A stretch of DNA of 42,164 bases from CAZTPJ01 sp964614515 (GCA_964614515.1 CAZTPJ010000027.1:1-42164), one strand, 5' to 3'. Positions 25,213-34,227 are shown, numbered from the stretch's first letter. Notes: generated by a model not told the origin, from the sequence alone. Numbers and translations: made by a program.

Positions 25213-28200
25213 ATGCGTCGAGCGATGATGTTGGTGATGTTGGCCGGCGTGCTGCCATGCGCAGCGCAGCCGATTGAATGGAACAATGGAGCGGGCGGAC
25301 TCTGGAACGACCCGCTCAACTGGAATCCGATGAACGTGCCGAACGTGGCGAGTGAGACCGCGCACATCTCGCTGGCCGGCGCGTACCTGGTGACGCTGAA
25401 TACCTCGCCGACAGTCGGGGGCCTGTTTCTGAATAACGCGGCGGCGACGCTTTCGTTTCAAACCGGAGTCGCGCTGTTCATCAACGGGGCGACGAGTACG
25501 AACAACGGCCTGATCGTGATCAACGCAACCCAGGGCGGCGCTGGTACGCTCCTTCGCGCCGATCAGAACTGCGTGTTGAGCGGGACGGGGCGGATCACGC
25601 TCAATGCCGGCGGCAATCTGGACACTGCGTACCTTCAGACCTCAGGCGCGAGCGTCCTGACCAACAGCGCCATGCACACCATCGACGGCACGGGCCGAAT
25701 CTACGCCGATTTCGCGAACAACGGACTTGTCACGGCCAACGTGAACGGTCGCACCCTCGATTTGCTCTCGCTGCCCAAGTCAAACAACAGCATCATGCGT
25801 GCGGAAAACGGCGGCACGTTGCAGATCAGCGGCGTCGCCGTCACGCAGGGACCAATGGGGCGGATCGAGGCGATCACAGGCGGGCAGGTGTCGCTGGTCA
25901 ACATGACGGTCAACGGCCGGATTGATTCATCCGGCGGCGGGGCGGCGATCAGCGGAACGACCACGTTCTCGGGCGTCGAACTCTCCGGTCCGCTCAACGT
26001 TCCCAGCGGATCGTTGCTTCGCGTTCTCGCGCAGGGCTTTGAGAACGATGGCCTCGTGACGGTGAACCCGACGCAGGGCGGGTCGGGAACGTTCATCAAC
26101 TACGCCGAGTCCGGCGCGCTCGCGGGCACGGGGATCGTCAGGCTCAACGCCGGCGCGAATCTCGACACGGCCTACATGCAAACCACCGCCGGACAGACGA
26201 TCACGCACGTCGCGCCGCACGCCATCGACGGAACGGGCCGAATCCACGCCGCCATGGTCAACGACAGCCTCATCAGCGCGAATGTCAACGGGCGTACCAT
26301 CGAACTTCTTGCCACGAACAAGACGAACAACGGCGTGATCGAGGCGGTCAACGGCGGCACGCTGCAGGTGAGCGGGATCAACGTGATGCAAGGCGCGAGC
26401 GGGCGGTTCCTCGCCGACGGTGGAACGCTGCGGTTCGTCAACGCGACCACCAACGGGCGTGTTGAGGCGGACAATGGCCTGGGCGTGCTCACGGGAACCG
26501 TGACGTGGAACACGGTGCACTCATCCGGACCGGTGGAGATTCCGACCGGCAACACACTGCTGCTTCGCGGAACGGGCCTTCGTAACGAGGGCGTCGTGAC
26601 GGTCAACCCAACTGCGGGCGGATCAGCAACTCTCATTCGGTTCGACGAGGTTGGCGCGTTCACGGGCGCGGGTGACATCATCCTCAACGCCAGCACCAAT
26701 CGTGACACGGCGTACGTCGATACCAACACGGGGATCATCGGGACCAACGGCTCGGCCCACACAATCCGCGGGACCGGGCGCATCTGGGGCGAGATCATCA
26801 ACGAAGGCCTCATCTCCGCCGATGTGTCGGGTCACTCGCTCGAACTGATCATCAAGCCGAAGATCAATCGCGGGATCATGGAGGCCGTCAACGACGCAAC
26901 ACTGCTGCTCACCAATGTGGCTGTGACGCAGGAAGCGGGCGGTACATTGCTTGCCGATGGCGGGGAGATCAGCCTGGTCAACTCGACCGTCTCGGGGCCG
27001 ATCGACTCGGTCAACGGCAGCGCGATCAGCAGCGGCACGGTCACGCTCCTCGACGTCTCACTTGACGGATCCCTCGGGCAACTCAGCGCCTCCACGATTC
27101 TGATTCGTGGGTCGGCATTCGAGAACAACGGCGTTGTGACGGTGAACACGACGGCCGGGGGCTCGGTGACGCTCATCCGCTTCGACGAGAACGCCGAATT
27201 TGCAGGCTCCGGCGAGATCGTACTCAACGCCGGCGCCAATCTGGACACGGCCTATATCCACACAAACTCCGGCATCGTCGGCACCAATGGTCCCGCTCAC
27301 ACCATCCGCGGGCGCGGGCGAATCCACGGCGCGATCGACAACAACGGCCTGATCAGCGCGGATGTTGACGGCCGAGTCCTGGAACTCCTCACCGCGCCCA
27401 AGACCAACAACGGTATCATCGAGGCGGTCAACAACGCCACCTTGCAGGTCAATGGCATCACGGTTACGCAGAATCCCGGCGGCGCGATTCGTGCGGACGG
27501 CGGACACGTCTCCATCGTCAACTCCACGATTAACGGCGACATCGACACCACGCTGGGAACCGGCACGGTGTCGGGCACGGTGACGTTCCGCGATGTCACC
27601 CTCGAAGGCCCGATGGGCGTGGCGAACGCATCCTCCCTGCGGCCGACGCAATCGCTCGTCAACAACGGCACGATCACGATCAACGAGACGGCCGGGGGCT
27701 CCGTCACGACGATGTTGCTGCTCGACAACCTCACGATCGAAGGAACCGGAACGGTTCTTCTCAACGCGAGCGCGAACCTGGACACCGCGTACATCGAAGG
27801 AGCCAGCGCGGGCATCACGATCAACTTCGGCGAGGATCAGACGCTCGCCGGGCGTGGACGCATCTATAAGCCGCTGATGATGGAAGGAACGATGTCGCCG
27901 GGGAACAACGGCGTGGGATATCTCGAGCCGCGCGCGGGGTACACGCAGTCCAGCACGGGCGTGTACGACTGCGAAGTCGGAGGTGCGGGCGCGGGACAAT
28001 TCGATCAGATCGCCGTGTTTGGTCAGGCAAGCCTCGCGGGCGAACTGCGCATCACGCGCATCGGCGGGTTCGAGCCAGCGTCATGTACGAACGTCCCGAT
28101 CCTCACCGCCACGGGCGGCGTGGTCGGCACGTTTGACACCATCACCGGCATGTCGCCGGGAACCAACAAGATCTGGCGCGTCTTCTACGGGGTGAATTCG

Positions 28201-28398
28201 GTCACGCTGCGCTCGGCGTGCTATGCGGACTTCAACGGCGACTGCGTCTTCGACATCTTCGACTTCCTCGAATGGCAAAACGCCTTCGTCACGCAGAACC
28301 CCGAGGCCTGCAACTGCGACGTCACCACCGGCCAGAGCGTGTGCGACATCTTCGACTTCCTGTGCTTCGCGAATCTGTTCGCGGTGGGTGGTTGCTGA
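25213..28398 (+). CDS. Large secreted repeat protein (about five 180-residue beta repeats) with dockerin (5)
   Basis: 1061 residues. A signal peptide (MRRAMMLVMLAGVLPCAAQ) is followed by a motif seen in planctomycete autotransporter-like proteins (WNNGAGGLWNDPLNWNP). Then come nearly five tandem repeats of 179-181 residues. Each repeat contains LNAGANLDTAY, HTIDGTGRI, a GLISANVNGR-LELL strand set, NNGVIEAVNGGTLQV and a GTVT strand. The pattern fits a right-handed beta-helix or solenoid. The C-terminus is a dockerin whose first half is of the canonical type (ADFNGDCVFDIFDFLEWQNA) and second half of the long-loop type (CDVTTGQSVCDIFDFLCF). The start follows GGGAGA. A probable structural surface or exopolymer-binding protein. 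Confidence 0.82.
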   Translation: MRRAMMLVMLAGVLPCAAQPIEWNNGAGGLWNDPLNWNPMNVPNVASETAHISLAGAYLVTLNTSPTVGGLFLNNAAATLSFQTGVALFINGATSTNNGLIVINATQGGAGTLLRADQNCVLSGTGRITLNAGGNLDTAYLQTSGASVLTNSAMHTIDGTGRIYADFANNGLVTANVNGRTLDLLSLPKSNNSIMRAENGGTLQISGVAVTQGPMGRIEAITGGQVSLVNMTVNGRIDSSGGGAAISGTTTFSGVELSGPLNVPSGSLLRVLAQGFENDGLVTVNPTQGGSGTFINYAESGALAGTGIVRLNAGANLDTAYMQTTAGQTITHVAPHAIDGTGRIHAAMVNDSLISANVNGRTIELLATNKTNNGVIEAVNGGTLQVSGINVMQGASGRFLADGGTLRFVNATTNGRVEADNGLGVLTGTVTWNTVHSSGPVEIPTGNTLLLRGTGLRNEGVVTVNPTAGGSATLIRFDEVGAFTGAGDIILNASTNRDTAYVDTNTGIIGTNGSAHTIRGTGRIWGEIINEGLISADVSGHSLELIIKPKINRGIMEAVNDATLLLTNVAVTQEAGGTLLADGGEISLVNSTVSGPIDSVNGSAISSGTVTLLDVSLDGSLGQLSASTILIRGSAFENNGVVTVNTTAGGSVTLIRFDENAEFAGSGEIVLNAGANLDTAYIHTNSGIVGTNGPAHTIRGRGRIHGAIDNNGLISADVDGRVLELLTAPKTNNGIIEAVNNATLQVNGITVTQNPGGAIRADGGHVSIVNSTINGDIDTTLGTGTVSGTVTFRDVTLEGPMGVANASSLRPTQSLVNNGTITINETAGGSVTTMLLLDNLTIEGTGTVLLNASANLDTAYIEGASAGITINFGEDQTLAGRGRIYKPLMMEGTMSPGNNGVGYLEPRAGYTQSSTGVYDCEVGGAGAGQFDQIAVFGQASLAGELRITRIGGFEPASCTNVPILTATGGVVGTFDTITGMSPGTNKIWRVFYGVNSVTLRSACYADFNGDCVFDIFDFLEWQNAFVTQNPEACNCDVTTGQSVCDIFDFLCFANLFAVGGC
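25500..27890 (+). repeat. Tandem 540-bp intragenic repeats
   Basis: The anchor N-L/R-D-T-A-Y codons start at 25615, 26158, 26698, 27238 and 27775, giving periods of 543, 540, 540 and 537 bp. All are multiples of three. Copies differ widely at the DNA level, so they are old rather than recent duplications. Confidence 0.9.
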
Positions 28399-28420
28399 GA
28401 AACTTGGACGACGTTTCGTC

Positions 28421-28470
28421 AACCGGCAGCGAGCCGCATGCATGCGGGGGGCTCGCTGGCGGTTGTGTTT
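28421..28470 (+). terminator. Hairpin terminator after the large repeat protein
   Basis: AACCGGCAGCGAGCC (28421-28435) pairs with GGCTCGCTGGCGGTT (28450-28464) with one mismatch. The loop contains GCATGCATGC and GTGTTT follows. It lies 23 nt past the stop. Confidence 0.8.
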
Positions 28471-28553
28471 GACGCGACGCCCGCGCGAGCGATATCGTGC
28501 GGAAATCGGCCGCGAGCGAGGAGCAACCGGCCGATCCAACGGGAGATCCTCAG

Positions 28554-28922
28554 ATGGCCAACAACCGCATCGTGCATTTCGAGATTCCCGCCAACAACCC
28601 GGCCGAACTGACCAAGTTCTACGCCGACCTCTTCGGATGGCGCTTTCAGAAGGCCCCGATCCCCGGACCCGAGTACTGGTTGTGCGAAACGGGTTCCGAT
28701 GGAATCGGCATCAACGGCGCCATCATGCAGCGACAACACCCACAGCAGCCGTGGATGAACTACGTCGATGTGTCCAGCATCGACTCGGCCGTAAGCAAAG
28801 CAACCCAACTCGGCGCCAAAGTCGCCCTTCCCAAGCAAACCATCCCCGGCGTGGGTGCCTATGCGGCGATCATCGACCCACAAGGCAACATCTGCGGCCT
28901 GTGGGAGCAGGAGAGGAAGTAG
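28554..28922 (+). CDS. VOC (glyoxalase/bleomycin-resistance) family protein
   Basis: 122 residues, one VOC module: IVHFEIPANNPAELTKFYAD at the start, LFGWRF, INGAIMQR, YVDVSSIDSAVSKATQLGAK, and IDPQGNICGLWE at the end. His8 and a C-terminal Glu (LWEQE) are candidate metal ligands. Substrate unknown; members are lyases, dioxygenases or binding proteins. The ATG at 28554 follows GGGAGA by seven bases. A possible -10 (TATCGT) lies near 28491. It is an independent unit between a terminator and the ATPase pair. Confidence 0.87.
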   Translation: MANNRIVHFEIPANNPAELTKFYADLFGWRFQKAPIPGPEYWLCETGSDGIGINGAIMQRQHPQQPWMNYVDVSSIDSAVSKATQLGAKVALPKQTIPGVGAYAAIIDPQGNICGLWEQERK

Positions 28923-29057
28923 TCGTCGATGGCATCGCACCGCGGAGCGTGATGCACCTGCATCACCGAGCCGGACGATCGTGCGCGCCATGGCCGGCTA
29001 CACTTGTCTCGATCGTGCTGAGTTGTACCGTGCGCCGGGTGGGCCGGTGCGGTGTTG

Positions 29058-30209
29058 ATGGAGTGTACCTCCTGCGGATCTGCCTTGAACGCGCTGAAGT
29101 CCCTGACCATTCGCGGGTTCCGTTCCATCGCGTCGCTCGAGAACTTCGAGCCGGGGATGCTCTGTGTTCTCATCGGCCCCAATGGCGCGGGCAAGAGCAA
29201 CTTCATCGAATTCTTTCGCATGCTCCGGGCGATGGCGGATGAGGCGTTTCAGACATACGCGCTCGAGACCGGGCCGGAGGCGATTTTCCACATGGGTCCG
29301 AAGCGAACGCCGAAGATGTCGGCGCGGCTTGAATTCGGCGAGAACCTGTACGAGTTCGACCTGTCGCCAGTGCATGGTGGCGGCGTTCTGATCGCCCAAG
29401 AGCGGGTTCAACACACTGGCGACGAGCGAAAGGGCGCGTCCGACGTGATCGCACAAGGCCGCCTTGAGTCGATGTTGAATATACGCCATCTGCCTGCCAG
29501 CACGAGTCGATCCGCAATGCCTACTTACGATGTGCGTGTCGCCTTGCAGCGTGCTGTTTCGTCTTGGACCGTGTATCACGTTCTCGATACTGGTCCACTT
29601 GCCCCACTGCGTAGCTGGGGCTCCGTCACTAACTACGAACGACTCGGGCCCGAGGCTCGAAACCTCGCCGCAGTCCTATTCTACCTTCGAGAAAAAACGC
29701 CAAGCCGATACACTTCCATTCTTGAAACGATTCGCCTCACTGCACCCTTTATCGACGACTTCATCTTTCGACCCGAGATCCGCGGGAGGGAACGACAGGT
29801 TAGGCTTGAGTGGAAACAGCATGGTTTGCAGGAACCGTTTCAGCCCACACTGCTTTCCGACGGCACGATTCGATTCATCGCGCTGGTGACGGCTTTGCTT
29901 CAACCAGATCCGCCATCGACCATCGTCATCGACGAGCCCGAACTTGGTCTTCATCCTTATGCCATCAACCTGCTGGCCGAGACAATCCGCGCGACGGTCA
30001 ATCGCGGCGTGCAGGTCATCCTCGCCACGCAGTCTCCGCAACTCATCGATTGCTTCGAACCCGCCGACATCGTCGTCGTCGAACGTTCGAACGGACACTC
30101 CACGTTCACGCGGCTTGACGCGGACAAACTTGCTGAATGGCTCAGAGATTACTCGCTCGGCGAATTGTGGCTGAAGAACATCCTCGGAGGCAGACCCGGC
30201 CGTGATTGA
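29058..30209 (+). CDS. AAA15/AAA21-type ABC ATPase, first gene of a candidate defence pair
   Basis: 383 residues. SLTIRGFRSIASLENFEPG leads into Walker A (LIGPNGAGKSN, Gly40-Ser47). The C-terminal half carries a signature-like LLSDGTIRFIAL, Walker B TIVIDEPELGLHP and the switch ILATQSPQLID. The structure is that of OLD/RecF-like solitary ATPases, which act in defence or DNA metabolism. The middle (about 130-240) is variable. Starts at GTG 29052, TTG 29055, ATG 29058 and TTG 29085 are possible, none with a good Shine-Dalgarno sequence. The 3' end overlaps the DUF4276 gene by eight bases, indicating coupled translation and a two-protein complex. Confidence 0.88.
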   Translation: MECTSCGSALNALKSLTIRGFRSIASLENFEPGMLCVLIGPNGAGKSNFIEFFRMLRAMADEAFQTYALETGPEAIFHMGPKRTPKMSARLEFGENLYEFDLSPVHGGGVLIAQERVQHTGDERKGASDVIAQGRLESMLNIRHLPASTSRSAMPTYDVRVALQRAVSSWTVYHVLDTGPLAPLRSWGSVTNYERLGPEARNLAAVLFYLREKTPSRYTSILETIRLTAPFIDDFIFRPEIRGRERQVRLEWKQHGLQEPFQPTLLSDGTIRFIALVTALLQPDPPSTIVIDEPELGLHPYAINLLAETIRATVNRGVQVILATQSPQLIDCFEPADIVVVERSNGHSTFTRLDADKLAEWLRDYSLGELWLKNILGGRPGRD

Positions 30210-30876
30210 TCTCGCCATCATCGTCGAGGGTCAGACCGAGGAGGCGTTTGTCAACCAAGTGCTCGCGCCACATCTGGCCGTATTGGGTATCGCCGCGTGG
30301 CCGGTGCTTCCAGGAAAGGGACGAGCACGGCGCGGAGGACGCCACGCCTGGGAATCTGTACGAAAAGACGCAGCGCGCCTGCTCAAGGAACGGCAGGATC
30401 GACGATGCGCCTTGATGTTCGATTACTACGGCCTGCCGCACGACTGGCCCGGCCGCGACACCGCGCCGAGTCGCCCCATCGACGAACGAGGTCGCTTCGT
30501 CGAGAAATCGCTGGCGACGGCGTTCCGCGAACATGAGGCGTCGTCGTTCGGCAAAGCCCGCTTTCTCCCCCATATCCAGCTTCACGAGTTTGAGGCGAGA
30601 CTCTTCAGCGATTGCTCCGCGCTCGCCGCGGTGGTCGGCGGCCCGGCCGACGCTTTGGAGCGCATTGTCGCCGAGTGCGGCGCACCGGAGCGCATTGACG
30701 ATGGCCTGGAGACGGCGCCATCCAAGCGGTTGGAAGCCCTCAGACCCGGATATCAGAAGATTGCAATGGGTGTGTCGGCTTCGCAGCGCATCGGGCTTGC
30801 GTTGATGCGCGAGAAGTGTCCGCACTTTGACGCTTGGCTGACCCGGCTCGAAGCGATGGCCGAGCCGAGCGCATGA
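30202..30876 (+). CDS. DUF4276 family protein (Toprim-like), second gene of a candidate defence pair
   Basis: 224 residues from GTG. IDLAIIVEGQTEEAFVNQVL begins with the Glu-containing Toprim-like strand, followed by CALMFDYYGLPHDWPG (acidic second motif) and HIQLHEFEARLFSD. These are the characteristic blocks of DUF4276. Toprim folds use these acidic residues to bind Mg2+ in nucleases and topoisomerases, so nuclease activity is a reasonable inference. Pairing with an upstream AAA ATPase mirrors known ATPase plus Toprim/nuclease immunity pairs. It overlaps the ATPase gene by eight bases (GTGATTGA). Neither gene shows obviously different base composition from its neighbours. Confidence 0.85.
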   Translation: MIDLAIIVEGQTEEAFVNQVLAPHLAVLGIAAWPVLPGKGRARRGGRHAWESVRKDAARLLKERQDRRCALMFDYYGLPHDWPGRDTAPSRPIDERGRFVEKSLATAFREHEASSFGKARFLPHIQLHEFEARLFSDCSALAAVVGGPADALERIVAECGAPERIDDGLETAPSKRLEALRPGYQKIAMGVSASQRIGLALMREKCPHFDAWLTRLEAMAEPSA

Positions 30877-30921
30877 GTCGACGCCGACGCACGCGATGTC
30901 GCCACGCCTGCGCTTACGGAT

Positions 30922-32205
30922 TCATGCCCCGATGTCCCTGCGCATCACCTTCCCCTCAAATCGGATGACTTCGCACGCCGCGTAGGCTCGTGTTCGCGCG
31001 TCGGCGATGGTGTCGCCGGTGGCGACGATGTTGAGCACGCGCCCGCCGGCGGTGATGATGCGGCCCTCGACATCGCGCGTGGTGCCGGCGTGGAAGATGT
31101 GAATGTCAGGCATGGACGCGGCGTCGTCCAGCCCTTCGATGACACGGCCTGTGATCGGCTTGTGCGGATATCCCTCTGATGCGAGCACGATGCAGACGCT
31201 CGCGCCGGGCTTCCAGGTCATGTCGGCGTCGCCGAGTCTTCGCGTCGCGGCGGCGTGCATCAGTTCGAGCAGGTCGCCGTTCATGCGCGGCACGAGGGCC
31301 TGACACTCCGGGTCGCCGAATCGGCAGTTGAACTCGATGACTTTCGGCCCGGCGTGGGTGAGCATGATGCCCGCATACAGCACGCCGCGATAGTCGATGC
31401 CCTCGCGGCGCAGCGCATCGACGGTGGGCACGAGGATCTCGCGTTCGATGCGTTCCATGAGTCGCTCATCCACGAGATCTGATGAACACACCACGCCCAT
31501 GCCGCCGGTGTTCGGCCCCGCGTCGCCATCGCTCAGGCGCTTGTAGTCGCGGCTGGGCTCGAGGACCGTGATGGAACGACCATCAACGACGCACAGGATC
31601 GAGCGTTCCGGCCCGAGGAGTTTCTCTTCGATCACGACCGTGTCCCCGGCCGTGCCGTGGATGCGCCGAACCATGAAATCCTCAAGCGCTTTGAGTCCTT
31701 CCTCCAGCGTCGCGGGCACGACGACGCCCTTGCCCGCGGCCAGGCCCGAGGCTTTGATGACATGCGGCGATTCGCGCGATTCGAGATACGTCGCGGCCGA
31801 GTCGTAATCGGTGAACGCCCGCGACTCGGCCGTGGGAATCGATGCGGAACGCATGAGTTGTTTCGCCCAGGCCTTGTCGGCTTCGATGCGTGCGCCGGCG
31901 GCCGTGGGGCCGAACACGGCGCGCCGCGGCGAGGCGAGTTTGTCCGCGAAGCCCTCGGCCAGCGGGTCTTCTGGTCCCACGACGATCAGACCGATCTTGT
32001 GGCGATCGCAGTACTGTTCAAGCCGGTACAACTGCTTCGCATCGACGGGGACATCGACGGGCCTGCCGAGCCCGGCCAGGCCGGGGTTCGATGGATGCGT
32101 GATGTGAAGCGTTTCCAGTCGTGGCGATGCGGCGATGGCGGTGGCGAGCGCATGTTCCCGTCCGCCGCCGCCGACGAGCAGGACATTGAGTGTGGTTTCG
32201 GGCAT
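30922..32205 (-). CDS. purD: Phosphoribosylamine-glycine ligase
   Basis: 427 residues, standard length. It catalyses the second step of purine synthesis, joining glycine to phosphoribosylamine with ATP. ATP-grasp signatures are visible: LLVGGGGREHALA, VVGPEDPLAEGFADKL, VIKASGLAAGKGVVVPATLE, TGGMGVVCSSDLV and IEFNCRFGDPECQ, which contains metal-binding Glu/Asn. The start at 32205 has no Shine-Dalgarno sequence but has TACGAT six bases upstream. It is convergent with the DUF4276 gene (45-bp gap) and divergent from the membrane-protein gene. Confidence 0.96.
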   Translation of the reverse strand: MPETTLNVLLVGGGGREHALATAIAASPRLETLHITHPSNPGLAGLGRPVDVPVDAKQLYRLEQYCDRHKIGLIVVGPEDPLAEGFADKLASPRRAVFGPTAAGARIEADKAWAKQLMRSASIPTAESRAFTDYDSAATYLESRESPHVIKASGLAAGKGVVVPATLEEGLKALEDFMVRRIHGTAGDTVVIEEKLLGPERSILCVVDGRSITVLEPSRDYKRLSDGDAGPNTGGMGVVCSSDLVDERLMERIEREILVPTVDALRREGIDYRGVLYAGIMLTHAGPKVIEFNCRFGDPECQALVPRMNGDLLELMHAAATRRLGDADMTWKPGASVCIVLASEGYPHKPITGRVIEGLDDAASMPDIHIFHAGTTRDVEGRIITAGGRVLNIVATGDTIADARTRAYAACEVIRFEGKVMRRDIGA

Positions 32206-32217
32206 TGGCGTATCGTA
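32206..32217 (-). promoter_or_regulatory. -10-like TACGAT 6 nt before purD
   Basis: On the minus strand TACGAT (32217-32212) is followed by ACGCCA and the ATG. This gives leaderless geometry identical to the MEMO gene. Confidence 0.5.
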
Positions 32218-32334
32218 GCGTGGGGCGCGACGGCGGCGAAGGTTTGTCGCGTGTCATGCGAGGGAGTGTCGAATGCGGTAGACTCATGTCACCGCGCTTG
32301 CGTGGTCCGGCGCGCGACACGAAAGGCCCGCGGC

Positions 32335-32955
32335 ATGGATCCCAACCTGTTTCACCTGGATTGGATGCGCACGCTTGAAACCGTCACCGCCATCATCGTG
32401 CTGGCATTCATCGTCGAGCGCGTGGCGGCGCTGTTGTTCGAGGCTCGCTTCTTTGTGCTCAACACGCGTATGCCCGACGCAGGCTCGGAAGAGGCCGTGC
32501 GCGAGCATGAAGGCGTGATGACCGCCCGGCGCATCCTTCGCGCCAGGGATGATCACGCGGAGGTCGAGCGCATCTGCAACCGCATGAGCGCGACGAATCC
32601 GCTGTGGCCGCCGAGGCAACGACCCGAACTGGCCGTGCAGGATGCCGAAAACTACCTCGCGCTGATCGCGCGTCGGCATCATCGTCGGCGCACGTTGTCG
32701 CGCTGGCCGATCAAGGAGGCGTTGGCGTTCGCCCTCGCGGCCGGGGTGTGCGTGGCGGTGGACTTCGACGCGGTGAGCCTCATCATTTTGTCTCCGCAGA
32801 CGACGACGTGGGGCGCGATCCTGACGGGCGCGGTGGTCGCGGGCGGCAGCAAGGCCGCGATCATGCTCTTTCACGACCTGCTGAAGGTTCGCAGCCAGGC
32901 ACTGCAGGAGGTGCGAAAGCCGCCGGCGGATGCGAAGCGCGGAGAACAACCATGA
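32335..32955 (+). CDS. Membrane protein of unknown function
   Basis: 206 residues, family not recognised. There is one membrane helix near the N-terminus (TVTAIIVLAFIVERVAALLF, about 17-36). A charged cytoplasmic-type middle rich in Arg/Glu follows. Two more hydrophobic segments (about 135-150 and 158-175: AFALAAGVCVAV and AILTGAVVAGGSKAAIMLF) precede the tail. The last segment with Gly-Gly-Ser-Lys resembles small helical hairpins. AAAGG precedes the ATG by nine bases. A -10-like TAGACT lies near 32279. The stop overlaps the nuclease start by four bases (ATGA), so the two proteins are made together. An immunity or export role is conceivable but unsupported. Confidence 0.75.
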   Translation: MDPNLFHLDWMRTLETVTAIIVLAFIVERVAALLFEARFFVLNTRMPDAGSEEAVREHEGVMTARRILRARDDHAEVERICNRMSATNPLWPPRQRPELAVQDAENYLALIARRHHRRRTLSRWPIKEALAFALAAGVCVAVDFDAVSLIILSPQTTTWGAILTGAVVAGGSKAAIMLFHDLLKVRSQALQEVRKPPADAKRGEQP

Positions 32956-34121
32956 AGCGCCTCGTGTGCATCATCGTGCTGCTGGTTCTCGCGTCGCACA
33001 CGCCCGCGCAGGACTTCCACATCGTCGCGAGTCGTCGCACGGTGATTCGCGAGACGGCGTCATCGAGCGCGAATGATCTCGCGCGACTCGACGCGGGTGA
33101 GACGCTCAACTGCATCACCGATCCCGCCACGGCCCAGCCCGAGCAGCGCGAGCGGTTTTATCGCGTGCGGCTCGTCGATGGCCGCGAGGGCTGGGCCTCG
33201 ACGTACAACGTGCGTGTCGAGCACGGCCTCGCGCCGGGCACGCCGATGGGCATCGCCGCCGCGCCGGGCGGGCCGCTCGCCTATCACGCGGGTCTCGTGG
33301 GTCTTCCGCGCGGGTATGTCGAACTGGTCAACGATGGGTACGTCGTGGGGTATGACCCGCGACTCAAGATCCCCGCGTGGGTGCAGTATCGCCTCACACG
33401 CGAGGACATCGCGATGGATCGCCCGCGCAGCAACGCCTTTGGTCCGGATGATCGAGTTCCATCGCCCGCGCAGTCAACACCCGCGGACTACGCCGCCGCC
33501 ACATCGTGGGGCCAGTGGAACGCGATGGGACTGCAACCCCCGCAAACGGGCGCGACGGCCTATGTCCGCGGCCACCTCGCCCCCGCCCGCGACATGGCCC
33601 GCACCGATGACATCGAACGAAGCAGCTATCTGCTGACCAACATGGCGCCGATGGTCCACAACGGATTCAACAACGGCCTGTGGGGCTCGCTCGAGGGCCG
33701 CGTGCGGCAGTGGGTCGAAGCGCGCGGGGAATTGACGATCATCATCGGCCCGGTGTTCCTGTCGTCGCCACGACAGATTGACCCGCCGGTGAGCGAGGCG
33801 GAGCGATCGGTCGCGGCGGTGCAGGCTGTGGTCATGGCCCAGCCGCCCGTGGCGCGACAAGTGATCTACAACGTGGTCGGCGAAGGCGAGGTCGCGGCAC
33901 CGACGGCGATGTTCAAGGTCGTGATCGACATGCGCGACCCGCGCGAGCCACAGGTCATCGCGTTTCTCGTGCCGCACTTTCGACAGATCGGGGCTGATCT
34001 CGCGGATTATCTCGTCAGCGTGCGTGACATCGAGCGCGTGACGGGGCTTGACCTGCTGTCAGAACTTGAAGATGAGATCGAACACTCTGTCGAAGCGGTT
34101 CGCGCGCCGGGTTTGTGGTAG
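32952..34121 (+). CDS. Secreted DNA/RNA non-specific endonuclease (NUC1/NucA type) with SH3-like domain
   Basis: 389 residues. The signal peptide (RLVCIIVLLVLASHTPAQ) is followed by a bacterial SH3-like domain (about 20-90, VIRETASSSANDLARLDAGE and RVRLVDGREGWASTYNVRVE). The nuclease domain (about 110-365) contains AYVRGHLAPARDMA, in which RGH matches the DRGH catalytic motif with Val in place of Asp, and LLTNMAPMVHNGFNNGLWGS, whose Asn coordinates Mg2+. It should degrade nucleic acids outside the cytoplasm, for nutrient use or competition. It is translationally coupled to the upstream membrane-protein gene and also has its own GGAG. Confidence 0.88.
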   Translation: MKRLVCIIVLLVLASHTPAQDFHIVASRRTVIRETASSSANDLARLDAGETLNCITDPATAQPEQRERFYRVRLVDGREGWASTYNVRVEHGLAPGTPMGIAAAPGGPLAYHAGLVGLPRGYVELVNDGYVVGYDPRLKIPAWVQYRLTREDIAMDRPRSNAFGPDDRVPSPAQSTPADYAAATSWGQWNAMGLQPPQTGATAYVRGHLAPARDMARTDDIERSSYLLTNMAPMVHNGFNNGLWGSLEGRVRQWVEARGELTIIIGPVFLSSPRQIDPPVSEAERSVAAVQAVVMAQPPVARQVIYNVVGEGEVAAPTAMFKVVIDMRDPREPQVIAFLVPHFRQIGADLADYLVSVRDIERVTGLDLLSELEDEIEHSVEAVRAPGLW

Positions 34122-34227
34122 CGAGCGTTGCGAACGATGTCGGTTGAGGCGTGGCGATTCAGCGCCAGCAATCCATGATTCGCACAGGCGAGCGGCCGTA
34201 ACACCGCCATGCATCATCCGGACTGGC

